A stretch of DNA of 64,000 nt from Cymbidium sinense. Its lineage: Eukaryota; Streptophyta; Magnoliopsida; Asparagales; Orchidaceae. The stretch covers positions 9,465,179-9,529,178 of the forward strand of contig CM038228.1 of assembly GCA_021442155.1 (NCBI GenBank), written 5' to 3'. Position numbers and translations under genes: made by a program. How positions within the stretch are numbered: position 1 is the first letter of the stretch; each line of letters opens with the position of its first letter. This document shows, one piece after another, positions 23,657 through 35,580 of this stretch. The notes below the pieces were generated by a model. That model made no database searches. It was not told where the DNA came from and saw only the letters and a list, made by a program, of their open reading frames with translations.

Positions 23657-23945
23657 TTAAGATGAGATCTTGAAGTGCACCAAAATTGATTGGAGGGGCC
23701 TTCCAAAGATAGCGTTATATGCTGAATCTGACTTGACCACCATGAATTGGATTAAATGAGTCACTTGTCGAGGAAATTCACCAAGGAAAATAGGAAGGGT
23801 GATTATCACTTCTACTCGCACAGAGTGATTATTAAACCCGTATAATGGTCCTGTAGTGGGTTGGAGCTTTTCCCTAATCAGGCCCATGCTAAGAAATGTG
23901 GAGTAAAATAATACATCAACAGAACTCCCATTGTCAATCAAAATT
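23657..23945 (-). pseudogene. Element III retropepsin-type protease
   Basis: The aspartic protease that cuts the polyprotein. The active-site loop reads IDNGSSVDVLFYSTF (Tat elements often use DNGSS where other gypsy proteases have DTGA or DSGA), followed by PLYGFNNHSVRVEVIITLP and the flap-distal SDSAYNAIFGRP. This is the best preserved piece of element III, open for 94 codons. Confidence 0.85.
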
Positions 23946-24640
23946 CTCTTGACATTATAGCATGGGTCACTAATCCCTGCGCTGATGACAAGTGGATCTT
24001 GATGAGGAATATGGACTCTTTCTAAGTCGAGTCATTAAAAGTGAGGGAATGATCAATACGAGACTTCTTTAACTATGGCTCTTCAGAGGTGGTCATGAGA
24101 ACTTGATTAGATAGTATTGGTCCTCATGCGATTGTTTCAATTTCCCCAATTGTTTGATGATTATTTTATTATTTTTGGGATGATTATCCTGGTTGCCCCC
24201 CAGTTGGAGGTATGTTTATTTGATTCGATTGATTCTTCACAAATCGACATAGATATCCTTGTTGAATGAGCCTCTCAATTTCTTCTTTGAGTTGTTTGCA
24301 TGCCTGGTATGTCCATGACTTGATGGAAGTGACAATGCTCATGATTTTTTGAATTTGGTTTGGTGGATCATTTTCTTCATTGTGAATAGCCATCATGAGG
24401 TTGACATGAGATGTGTTGGCATTCCTTTATTATTCCTTTTATATGAGGGTGGAGGAGGTGGATCAGTTTCATCCTTCTTTTTTGTGGGACAATGATTCTG
24501 CATTTCCAGGGTGCTCTTACGTTTTCCTCTTGTTATTGTTGCGATTTTGCATTTTTAATTTGTGCTAGATGTGCTTCAGATGAGTGGTTGAGTAGGCGGT
24601 ATAGGAGGGGCTCCGTGAAACTTTAAGTCCTGGAAGGTAA
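23946..24640 (-). pseudogene. Element III gag C-terminus, truncated
   Basis: At 24396-24184 the words CKQLKEEIERLIQQGYLCRF match the end of Tat gag, just after the zinc-knuckle region. Further upstream EPLLYRLLNHSSEAHLAQIK (about 24620-24555) matches the conserved segment before the knuckle. The main gag domain that would lie above 24640 is absent. Confidence 0.7.
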
Positions 24641-25380
24641 TTCTTAGTGTGTTTAAGGAGAATCTGATTTATTCTTCATTATTCAACTTATGAAGTTCGG
24701 TGAATCTTTATGAGAATTTTTTAACATATTTGGGGTGGGTCCCTGAGGAAAATGGTGGAGATAGTGAGTATGAAGATTCTGTCCCTGAAAGTGAAAGGAT
24801 TTATTGTTGCATTCCCATATGTGTTCTGTGGGACGCTGATTTATTTGAAGAATTAGGGAATGTTGATAGGATTTGCAGTGATTCTTGGAGGTGGGGGAGC
24901 TTTTACCGCATTTTTATTTGAAGGACATTTATTTATTTGTTATAGAATAATTGATTATGAGGGTGGTGTTTAAATGATTAGCTCTCTTATTTTGACATTT
25001 AATTTCCGAGTCGGCTTGTATTGTTAAACTTCATTTTCATTCATTTATTCCGCTTAGTATGTTGATTTTGTCAGCGATAAGTTTTGATTTTTTTAAAAGA
25101 TTTTTATTAATTTATATCGAGTTGAGGCTATCATTAGTGTTCTGGGGATTCTTTTTTAAGTTTTTTTTTATTTGTTATGAGGAGATAGTTGTTAAAGTTT
25201 CTTTTTTATTTATAAAGCTCAAAGTTAAGTTAAATTTAGAAAACATAAAATCTTTGAAATTTTTAAAGTTTGTATCTTGAAAATAGATTTTGAAATTTAA
25301 TGAAAATAATATAAAATCTGAATACATAATATTTAAATGAACAAAAAATTAAAATCAAAAAACCTCAAAATGGTATTGAT
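24641..25380. other. Unassigned sequence
   Basis: Sequence changes character here from element III gag to AT-rich DNA. A plus-strand frame at 24700-24921 reads YLGWVPEENGGDSEYEDSVP and has a mixed composition unlike the neighbouring repeats, but no start context, splice sites or known domain support a gene. It may be a fragment of a host gene or of an unknown element. Confidence 0.35.
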
Positions 25381-27404
25381 GTGAAGCTTGTGACCCCTCA
25401 CTTTTCTTGAGTCTTCATAAAATAATTTTAAAACATGATTTAAGAGAATGAGAATTAATTAATGGTGAGAGAGATTTTATTGAGATTCTGCTTAAGCACT
25501 AATTATGAATGAGTGGTGATTTAAGAAATGTGTGCTCAATTTTAGGATTTCTTCCTCTTGAGAGCACTTCTATGGATATATAATTAATGAGAAGTGGCAT
25601 AAATCTCTTAAATCCAAAAATTACCTATCAAAAAATGATCTTGAGATTTTTATGTGGTATTTGAATGCTCAAAATGAATCTCATTTAGATATTGGGCAGA
25701 TCTTTAGATTCCTCCTTTAATAAACATTTTATAAGATAAAAGCACCTCATGTTTAATTTTTAGATTAAATTTATTCATTCACATTATTTTATAAGTGTTC
25801 ATAAAATTATTATTTAAAGTTCTTTAAGATCTTTTAAATTTAGATGAAATTTTTTATTGTTATAAAATCCAGAAATAAATATTTAATAACAAAAATATTT
25901 TACATAAAAATCAAAAGAAAAAAATAAAATAAAATTATTTTATGAAATTTTAAATTTTATAATATTCTATAAAAAGAATCATTTATATTCTTTATTTCTT
26001 TTACAATATCAAAAATATTCATCTGATAGTCAGCAAATTCTAGAATTTTTCTATCAATTCAAATTTCTTCATTAAAAATATTTAGTTTGGAGGATCGCCA
26101 AGGAAATCTCTCCTTTTCTTGTAGGTTATGAAATAAAGTTTTATGTGGAGGTGGCATTCTTCTAAAAATAAAAAGTGCGATCAAATGATTCATTCATTTG
26201 ATGTATTTATCAAATGATCAAAATGAGATATTAAACAGATGGATTGTCGTTCAATTTATCAAGTGTGAGCGTGAGTTTAAAATAAGTCTTGCGTTTTAAT
26301 GCTTGATCTCAAATCATTTCAACAAGAAGGTAATTGTTTAATGTGATAAAATCCCAAAATTAAATTGACAACAATAATCTTTATTTTTCTCTCTATCTTA
26401 ACAAATGATTCCAAATATAATAATAATATTAACATTACTAATAAATATATATGATTATGAATCATTTGATTTAGCACATTAGAATTTGGTTTCACTGTAT
26501 CTATCAAATCTTTCATTTTAATATCTTAAAATTTAATTTAGTATTATCACCATGTATATCCTATTTCTATTGTAATTTTCTTATATTAGGCAAAATAATT
26601 AAAAGAATAATACACAATATCAAAGAAGCTCTTAAAGACCTTTATAAGTATCGAAATAAAATTGAAGGCAAGATAGGATATTATCATTTTTAATCATAAT
26701 AGTATGATGAAGGAATTTAAAGAAAAATTGATTGATCTTAAATATATTAAAATTGTAGATAAATATTTTCTAAATATAAAATTTAAAACTTCTACAATAT
26801 TTTTTTTTTTCTTTTTTCAAATCCTTCTAAATTTTATTTTAATAAATAATTTGCAATTGTTTTTTAATTTATAAATAATTTTATATTTAATTAAAATTAT
26901 AAATATCTATATTTTAATTATTAAAATTTATATTTTTAAAAAAATATAATAAAACAAATAAATAAAATAAATATTTTAATAAATTTAAAAGAAATTTAAG
27001 AAAGATAAATATTTAGTTTTTTATTTAATGTAAATTTATTTAATTATGAAGGAGATTTTAAAGAAGAGAACTTTGATTTTTAATATGCATGATGGTTCTA
27101 AAATTAAATTTTTTCTCTTTATAATATTATTTATTTTTTAAAAATGAGAATAAATATGTTTTAAAATTAAATTAATTAAATGATATAAACTATTAAAATA
27201 ATCTAACTTTATTTGTTAGTTAATTAAATAATATAATTAATTTTAATTAAATTATAATTAGTGTTTTGGGATAAAGATGAGAGTACTAATAATTTTTATT
27301 AATGTAAATATTTAAAAATTAATAATATAATTTGGTATGTTGAAGAAATGATAATATTATTTAAGTCCATTAAAAGATTTCTTTCATATTATGAATTGCT
27401 TGGG
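25381..27404. other. Very AT-rich spacer
   Basis: Long A/T-rich sequence with no gene. At 25389 'tgtgacccctcacttttctt' resembles the LTR start TGTTGACCTCACTTTTGG, but what follows does not track the LTR copies, so I do not call an LTR start. Confidence 0.5.
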
Positions 27405-29156
27405 ATGCTTAAAATAAATATAAAACTTTCTTTTTTTGATTGATTTACCCCAAGCATAATCTCTTGACATGTGATTTATACCCATTGCTCTTATTATAAA
27501 TATAATTGCTTAATGATGTATGTTTATAACATTTATTTTGTTAGAAGTAGTTAGATTTATCTTCCCATTTTAATGTAATTTTATAATTAGGAATTAAGAT
27601 TAGTGTTGTGGGTGTGGGGGGGGATAAAGATGAGCATTGGCTAAAGGCTTTGTCCTGGGAAGCCATGTGATGCCTTTGAAGTGGAACAAATTAAATCAAA
27701 TGGAGATATGAAGAAATGAAGGAGACATGAAGAATAAAGATGAATACTCCTAAAACATGTATTCATTCTTAAAATTATTCTTTTTATAATGTTGTGTAAG
27801 GGTATCATCATTTTCTTTTGTTTATCTGTGAGAGTTTATTCTTTGTCAGATATAAATTAATAATGATTTATTTATAAGCATAAATTGCATGCCTCTTATA
27901 GTTTCTTTCTGATGCTTTAATGTGTGGCTGATGCATTTAGACTCTTAGGGAAAAATTAAATTTTCTACCCCAACTAGAACTCATTACTAAATTTTTTAAA
28001 ACAACTCATAACCTCTCATAAAGCTTAGTCATTAAATCAAGATAATAAAATATTTAGCAACCCCTTAGTTAAATGTTATATGCTTAAGATTATGCATGTC
28101 ATTTTGTTTTACTCTTGTTATGAGAGAGTTTCCATCTTGTAGATAAGCTTGACCTTTGAGATCTATGATGAAAACACCCTTTCTCTTTTATTTGGCTCAT
28201 AATCAACTTCACCATGCATTTAGGCATAAAATCTCAAAGCCTTTATCAAAATGAAGTGTCAAATAAAAATAAAGTTTGACAATATGCATTAAATAAGTCA
28301 TTACTCATACCACTCATACTCTAGTCTCTTAGAAGTGAGTTTAAGGACTCTATTTCTTCTAACTAACTATCTTGCAAATATAAGACTTTCTACATGGTTT
28401 TATTAGAGTTAATTTTGTGGTTATAAGCTCTTTATCCTCTTGTGGAGATAAATCATACACCCATTTTTGCCATAGATTTAAGACGCTGGTTATTATTAAA
28501 GCTTCATAGATTGGTAGGTAGCTATTTATTTTCTACTATAGCATAAATCCTCACCTCTTAGGCATTTTCATAACGTGTGGGATTATAAGTCATAATTTTC
28601 TAATAAAATTTCAACTCAAATACATAAATCTCTTCAATTTCAAATATAAAGCCCAACCATATGATAGTTTAGGATACTCACTAGGTTTTCTAGTATCATG
28701 AGCATTCCCTACTTATCTACTTTGATAATAAGTCTCTCATTTTGATCTATCCTACTTGATTTTTCAAATATAGTCAATTTATTGGTAGTCCTACTTTGAA
28801 TTCTTTGGATACAATAATTATCTACTTTAATCGAGAGTATTCCTAAGGAACTCACCTTCTTTAGAATATAATTAACTAGGGGGGCTTGCCCCCATAGGGA
28901 ATTTTTGAACCTGGTTTAAATAAACCTTACTTTAATCATCCATGTAAAGTAGGGGGAAAATCTCTGGTACATTCGAAGACCCATCATGCCTCAGGAGTCC
29001 TTATTAGGTGATTAAGTCCATCGTAGGATAGTGATTTCTATCTTTCAAGATAGTGCACTATTCCTTGATGTCATACCCAATCACCTCAATAAGTACATCC
29101 TCGTCTGTGTCCCTCTCACACACATACATATACATAAACCAAAAATATACACCTGA
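27405..29156 (+). mobile_element. 5' LTR remnant of element I
   Basis: Matches the downstream third of LTRs B and C: 'tagttagatttatcttccc', 'agccatgtgatgcct', 'gcaaccccttagtt', 'cttggcattttcat'-like and 'gtccttattaggtgatta' occur in the same order, ending at about 29156 (CACCTGA against CACCACA). Its first 120 bases (27405-27525) resemble the stretch beside LTR D (about 61685-61560 on the minus strand) and not LTRs B or C. I find no recognisable primer binding site right after the end. Confidence 0.75.
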
Positions 29157-31110
29157 TTTTTTTCAACTCAGGATGGTTCCTCTCTCCATCTCTAGTAGAC
29201 AATTATTGTCTCCAATCATCGATAGTGGACTTGTATTTCAAATGAGTCCAAGGCTATCTTTTCTTCCATTGACACTTAGCTTATTTCATTCTTAAGCAAA
29301 GCTAGCCAACATCTTCTAGGTTTTAGGACCTCAATCCTTGTAGGTCTTGAGACACCTATTGGGTCCCCTAGTAGGTGAAAGATAAAATTAACTAATAAAA
29401 GGAGATAACTAAAATTTAAAACCTCCTTACCACTAGCTTGGTAAGGCAAGGTTCATTTCAATATTTAAAGAAAATTATCTCTTTTGCAAAAATGTCACTT
29501 TCCAAAAGCACTTTTTCAAAACCCACATAACAAATAATTTTGCAAAAAATTTTCAAACAACAAAAAACTCATATAACCAAACCTTATCTAACAATTCACA
29601 TGATTGCTGATGTTATTTTCAAAATCAAAATCAAAATCATTTTTCAAAAGCATCTTTGTGATAATAGTTATCTCTATTCAACATACCCAAATTTGTTGAA
29701 TGAAGATTCTATTTTTAAATAAAATCTTAGCATAAAATTGAACACTTAACATATTTCACATATGCTAAATTTTCCCTCTTTTTCAAAAGCACACTTTTGA
29801 AAATGATCACCTCCATTCAACATACCCAAATTTGTTGATTGAAGATTCTATTTTCAAATAGAATCATGACATAAAACTGAAACTCCACTTAACATATTTC
29901 ACATATGCCAGAATTGGAGTTTCCATCTTTTCAAAGGTAAGAAATCACACACATAAAATTATGACATTTTCTAAACTCCATTTGACATACCCAAAATTTT
30001 CAAATGAGAGTCTCATTTTCAAAATTCACAAAATTAAATTGAACTCTATTTAACATACCCAAAATTGTTAAATAGATTTCCCCCTTTTCAAAAATCATAA
30101 CACATTTGATTCCCACTTAACATACCAAATTTTTTAAGTGAGAATCTCTTTTTCATAAATCATATCACATTTAACTTTCACTTAACATACCATATTTGTT
30201 AAGTGAGAGTCTCATTTTCAAAACAAAAATCATAAACACATTTGATTCCCACTTAACATATCAAATTTGTTAAGTGAGAATCTCTTTTTTATAAATCATA
30301 TCACATTTGATTTTCATTTAACTTACCATATTTGTTAAGTGAGAGCCTCATTTCAAAAAGAAAATCATAAACACATTTTGACCTCTACCTAACATAACAC
30401 ATTTGTTAAGTGAGAGTCTCATTTCAAAAAGAAAATCATAAACATATTTTGACCTCCACTTAACATACCACATTTGTTAAGTGAGAGTCTCATTTTCAAA
30501 ATACAATCATCATATTTGGCTCTCATTTAACATACCACATTTGTTGGAGTCTCATTTTCATAAATCAAATACACTTGGCATCTACTTAACATACCAAATT
30601 TGTTAAGTAAGACGCTCCACTTTCAAATCAACATATCATACATATAATAAATTATCACAAGCAAAGATATTTCATAAAATTTTCAAATATATAATCACAA
30701 CGTCTTCTTAGCATACCTAAAAGAGCTTTTTGACATCAAAATTTTCAAACAAGATACATAATGAAAATATCTCCAAAAATCTCTCCCTAAATATTTGGAC
30801 CCCGCCCAACCTACTTAAACTAGTTGAGTATGGGCTCTAAATCAAAATCATATGGCAAAGTCTCTCCTCCAAATATCAAAAATCTCTCCAAATTTTAAAT
30901 GAACCTCACTTATCATACCTAAATTTATTAAGTGTGGGTTCGAATTTCAAACTAAGTATAGAAATCTATGATTGAAGACAAACATCAAGGCAAGGGTCTG
31001 ACTCAATCTTGTTTCAACAAATCGGACTTGATGCTTAGTTAGTCCGATCATTCATGGCATATAGCAAGTTCATCTTTTCTTTCCCTTCGGTGTAGACGGC
31101 CTTGGATCGC
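29157..31110 (+). other. Untranslated leader of element I
   Basis: The first 300 bases match the leader of element II (56860-56570 on the minus strand): 'ggttcctctctcc', 'gatagtgga', 'aagcctatcttt'-like words, 'caaggttcattcaa' and 'ttaccactagcttgg' occur in both in order. The rest is occupied by the hairpin repeat array. No coding region is visible before about 31120. Confidence 0.75.
29670..30935 (+). repeat. Hairpin-forming tandem repeat array in the leader of element I
   Basis: About 13-15 units roughly 60-70 bases apart, each with a stem of 7-11 bp around a loop of about 8-12 bases ('taccaaatt' type) followed by 'agagtctcattttcaaaa'. Arms (left/right): ATTCAACA/TGTTGAAT at 29676/29694; CATTTGA/TCAAATG at 29979/30000; CTATTTAACA/TGTTAAATAG at 30046/30066; CACTTAACA/TGTTAAGTG at 30179/30197 and 30250/30268; TACTTAACA/TGTTAAGTA at 30583/30601; CACTTA/TAAGTG near 30907. 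Where one arm differs, the other usually differs to match. Element II has two units of the same design near 56310-56470. Confidence 0.85.
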
Positions 31111-32560
31111 CAATCTCACCATGAATGATCTTTGCCACGATCTATTTTGGTCATGGCTTTGAGGGGGTCCGCATTACTTGTGAGGGGGTAGTCCTCACCA
31201 TCGTCAACAGGGATGAGGTGGCAGGACAGACGCCACTCATCCACTTGGATATCCCATCTGACTTTGAGTTTCCTCCATTGAAGAGGAAGGCCGCAATGGT
31301 TCTGCTAATGATGATAGTTTCTTTGCCAGCTTGTACTGCCATACCTTCTCGTGGTCACCCCTGAAGGAAAGCCTCTGAGATAATCTCCTCCACTTTTGAG
31401 GTAGGTACTAGTTCTCACTTTGCCTTGTTCACTCTTACTCAATGTCATAATAAAAATTGAAAGATTAAGTAGGAGCACGAGTGTGCAGCCAAAGAGCTTG
31501 ATGCTACTTCCCATGTAGCTAAGGAGGGTTCTCTCCATGAGGTCTCTCCACCGAGCATAAGTTCCACCCCTTTTATCAGGCGTGAAGATTACCCAAGGAT
31601 TTCTCGCCTCCATCACCATCACATACCATGAGAGGAACACAGGAGGCACTGTTAGACTATTCTATTACACAAGTCGTGAGCATCATTTGGTACCTTGTTT
31701 GATTTATGATCATTGATCTCTAGGAGTATTAGGTCGATCCATAATGATAGAGCCATGGAAGCTTCGGGTCTCAGAGCAGCGGGAGAGTGTGAGGTATGCC
31801 GGTGCGGTGGTAGCCTCCACTCTGATGGATTTTCTTGATCATCTCCCCATCAGGGTTGATCATTCAGATATGATTGTTCTTACTGGCGCAACCCACCATA
31901 GGCAAAGATCTTTCATTGAGGGGCAGTCGGTGTTGCCATCACATTGCTCCCACTGTCGTCCATCATCACTCATACAGCTCGTAGCATCTACCACTTTTGC
32001 CAAGGTTTAGAAGCCCCCATCCAGGGAGAGACCTTCCCCTCTAGTGATCCTGCGCGGATCTCACTCCATCCATTTCACCGGAGTCGAGCTCCCCACACCT
32101 CACCTACCATGGTTGTGGTTAGGAGTGGCAACAGAGCATCATCACCACCACCACCTCTCGAGATAGGGGAGGGGACACATATCCCCATGATAGTTGATCC
32201 TCCCATTGAGGAAGCCATGATAGTAGGTAGTGTCCATTGCATTCAAGCAGAGGAGCATAGTCTTGTAGCTAGCAGTCAGTGGGTTTTGTCCCAGCCCAAC
32301 CAGGCATAGTAGATCTCATTAGATGACATATTAGCCAATTATTTTGTCGAGAAGAGATATATTTTTAGGAGTGACTACTCCGATCAGGATGAGGATATGG
32401 TTAACTTCGATCCCGATGAGGATGACATGTTGGATGATATAGCTAAGGTCCACATAATTGATACTCAGGCATCTTTACAATGAGATAAGACTAGCCAGGA
32501 AGGTGTTGTGCTCGAGGGTGACACTTCTCACTCAACACCTCCTTTGCCAGCTCAGATAGA
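31111..32560 (+). pseudogene. Element I ORF1-like region upstream of gag, broken
   Basis: Frames at 31125-31364, 31744-32010 and 31944-32309 are remnants. GFEGVRITCEGVVLTIVNRD and LDIPSDFEFPPLKRKA correspond to FEHFKVTCE and FDLHSDFEFLSLKKK of element II (56323-55852), so the region was protein-coding in the common ancestor. Near 32390-32470 an acidic stretch (NFDPDEDDMLDDIAKVHIID) also has a counterpart in II (near 54880-54790). Ogre-type Tat elements have an extra ORF before gag, which this resembles in position. No function can be given. Confidence 0.6.
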
Positions 32561-33760
32561 GAGATTATTACATTGACCAGATGGGGAAGAAGATTGAGGA
32601 GTTGATGGTAGTAGTTGCAACATTGCAGAACTCAGCCCCAGTCTCACAGCCTTCTCTTATGATAATCGACCGCCTAGAGTTGGTACATACCCTAGAGCAT
32701 CCTAGGTGCACTCTCGTAGAGGATGATACTAGTAGTTTGCACAAATGGCACCTCCATGCATGAAAAGGATATCAAGCACATGGTAGAGTAGTAGGTGAAG
32801 AATGCGATGGAGCAATCCCGAGGGAGCTCATCTATTCCAAAGGGTAGACCATACCCAGAGGAATTTGATGTAGTTCAATGCCCCCAAGGGTTTTCTAGTG
32901 CCTTCCTTTAAAATATTTGATGGCAGTGGGAACTCGTGTTAGCATATTGCACATTTCAGAGCCTGTTGCTGTAATGCCGGTGGTAGAGACACATTGTTGT
33001 TCAGACTTTTTATCAGCGGCTTAGTAGGGGTTGCATTTGATTGGTATACCGAGTTGCCCAACGGCTCGGTAGGGACTTTTGCTGAGTTGGAGCACCTCTT
33101 CATCAAGAGGTTTTCTGGAGCTCATCAAAGAGTAATGTATTTATATTGTAGCCACAAGCTCCCTGAGTCCATGATTATATATTCTCGGTGGTCAGCATGA
33201 AGTGTGAGCATGTGTCAACAACATGTCATTGAGATTATTTTCAAGAATATTCATGGTCAGCCTTCATGCTTAAAGGCTTTACCATTCAAATTTGAAACTA
33301 ATTAACAAGGCTAGCTATAAGAAGAGGCCAAATGGTTGCCCTTTCGACCAATCATCTCACCCAAGCCATAAGGTGTTGAGAAAAAGCCGGACTATTGTGT
33401 TAGTGGACAAAGGTAGCCCCGAGTTTTATGAGAGAGACCCAGCTCGTCCTCCTTTTTTGCCACCTCCTCTGCCATCACCTCAGCTATCATATCAACCACC
33501 TCATCCGTCACAATGGCCATTCCCGCCACTTTACGGTGATTCTTACCCCATGAGGTAGCTATTACCCAACTACTCGTTGATGAATAAAATTCATAGGGAG
33601 GTAGTTAGAAAAATCTTTAAGAATCTCTTAAAGAAACTTGACTTTGTTACGAGGCCTGGAGGAAGTGCAGAGTGATGATCCTAACTATTGCCTCTACCAC
33701 CACATGATTAGCCATGTCTTAGCAGATTATATTATATTTAAGGACTGAGCAGGCATAGCT
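32561..33760 (+). pseudogene. Element I gag, broken
   Basis: Gag forms the particle in which cDNA is made. A short coiled-coil part (MGKKIEELMVVVATLQ, 32581-32763) precedes the main retrotransposon gag domain, seen as LFISGLVGVAFDWYTELPNG and FAELEHLFIKRFSGAHQRV at 32994-33150. A proline-rich stretch at 33440-33530 and a decayed zinc knuckle (NYCLYHHMISHVLADYIIFK near 33680-33750, with one of the expected cysteines replaced) follow. Element II has the same order. Confidence 0.8.
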
Positions 33761-35580
33761 ACTGTCGGCACCGAGTTATCCCAAGGAATACTTATTAGAA
33801 TAATCTTCCAATTTTATTAGAGTAATTCTTGGGAAAACCTACGATCCTCTTAAGACAAAAGAAGGTTCAGATATTGCCTTATCCCGAACCTCTAAGAAAG
33901 TAGATTCTAAAATTAAGAAACTCTCTTTACTGGTGCTTGAGGTAGCTCAAATCTCCAACATCAAGGAAGGTTTGCAAGTTGCCAAAGACAACTTGAAGTT
34001 GGCAACAATAAGTCCACTTACTTGCAGATAGCTTAGTAGTGCACCATCAGTCCAACACTCCATCCACAGTTAGCCTTCTTCTTCCTCCACTAGCTCCCCT
34101 TCTAGTAGAGCATTGTATGTCGGACAAGGGCTTTAAATCCCTTATCGCTTACTTTATTAGATTTTTATCATGTACCTCCACCTAAAAAAAATTAATGAAG
34201 AAAGCTTTCACTTACATCTTGTCCACTTTTGATACTTTAGATTTTATTCCTCTCGAAAACTCTCCAAGTCTACAAAATAATAATGGTAGCTCAAGTTATT
34301 CCGATCCACTCTCTTCTAATTCAGAATCGGACTTTCCTTTTCTGAATCAATCGAGTTCACCTCTTGAGATTGACTTGGAGTTAACTGACTTCGAGGATCC
34401 TATAGGAGAAGCTGTAGGTATACCTAATGAGAAGGTAGAACTTTTCACAAGTTCATCATTTGAAGAAGTCTGAGTCAATCTATGTAGTGATGTTCCTCCT
34501 AGGATATCACTCTCGATAAGGGTAAATAAGTCATTAGTTCTAGCGAGCAGATATCCCCTCCACAGGATGCTCCACCAATGGATATGCTTGTAGAGGACAA
34601 AGTCAAAGTTGATTATAATGTTCTAGCACATCTTAGAAAGTTGCTAGCTAAGTTAAGTATATATGATGCCCTTGTCTTATCCAAAGAGATGAGAGAATCT
34701 CTAGTTAAGGCTCTCCTTGAGATGATATGCTTAGCTGGTTAATGAATGAAAAGAAAGCTCAAAGGACATCTTAGGAGTTACATTAGGTGATAAAGACTTG
34801 CTTCTAGAACAACCAAGCTGTTACTCTTTACATTATGGCGATACATGATTTCAAGAGTTTTGGTTAACCAAATGCATCAGTCAATATTATGAGTTTAAGA
34901 ACCCTTGCCTACTTGAGGATTGACATCTCTAACTCCAAAAGGAGAGGATGATGTTGAGAGAATTCAATGAACTAGGCGAAGGCCTTAGTCTATAGTATTG
35001 CCATTAGAGATAGATGGGAAGGCTGAAGCCAAGTTTTATATATGACTACATACATCTTTCAATTCTTTGCTTGGGAGACCATGGATATATGAGAACAACA
35101 GTTCCATCTCTCTACATCAATGCATGAAGTTCATGAGAGGTGGAATTGCATCGTCAAAGGAGATCTCAAGCCCATTCATATGAGGTTGGGATATATGAGG
35201 ATGCAACCTATTATCTTCCCCAAAATCAGAAGTCCATTCTGAATCTAGTCAAGATCCCCAAGAGGGACAAAAGAAAGAAAATAAATATAAAAAAGAAAAT
35301 AAAAGAAGCGAGACATGGACTTGGGGAAGATATAGAGTTGGACATTAGATTTCACCCATAGTTCGTTTCTCCATTCAAACATATGGGTAGGATGACCCGA
35401 CCTCCACCACAGTTAGAGGAGGGATCAGAGATAGCCCAGGTGGAAAGCCTCCTTATTGGCTATGAGGTATGACCCAGCCACCAGGAGTACACCTGCTATC
35501 CACATAGACTTAAAATCTACTTTAGAGGATGAGTCTTATGTGGTTAGCACACCAGCTAGCTCTTCTCAGTGATAGTTCCC
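33761..35580 (+). pseudogene. Element I gag-protease region, broken
   Basis: After an acidic, serine-rich stretch (34195-34473), the segment DYNVLAHLRKLLAKLSIYDA (34610-34680) matches the conserved part ahead of the protease in Tat elements. The protease active-site loop near 34855-34880 is frameshifted and its catalytic aspartate codon now reads aac (asparagine). Downstream, VGIYEDATYYLPQNQ (35185-35230) matches VRIYKDVAYYLPKKQ in element II. The protease is inactive. Confidence 0.7.

Larger units (their letters stand above)
17000..24640 (-). mobile_element. Element III: truncated Tat-lineage Ty3/gypsy retrotransposon
   Basis: On the minus strand the order is gag C-terminus, retropepsin, RT, RNase H, integrase, followed by a repeat zone and the opposed additional ORF, the layout of Tat elements. 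Its coding sequence clearly differs from elements I and II, for example DNGSS in the protease and a different integrase spelling. The gag side stops abruptly near 24640 where the sequence turns AT-rich and no further gag, leader or LTR is seen, so the 5' end is missing. The 3' end is not fixed: an LTR may lie in 15.79-16.9 kb. Boundaries given are approximate. Confidence 0.75.

Noticed and set aside
25389..25420. Start of the 5' LTR of element I ('tgtgacccctcactttt')
   Set aside because: Only about 20 bases resemble the LTR start; the next 2 kb do not follow LTR B or C and no CCAAC duplication precedes it.
29750..30900. CRISPR array reading of the regular leader repeats
   Set aside because: Units are diverged, spacers are not unique in the CRISPR sense, there are no cas genes, and the setting is a plant retrotransposon leader.
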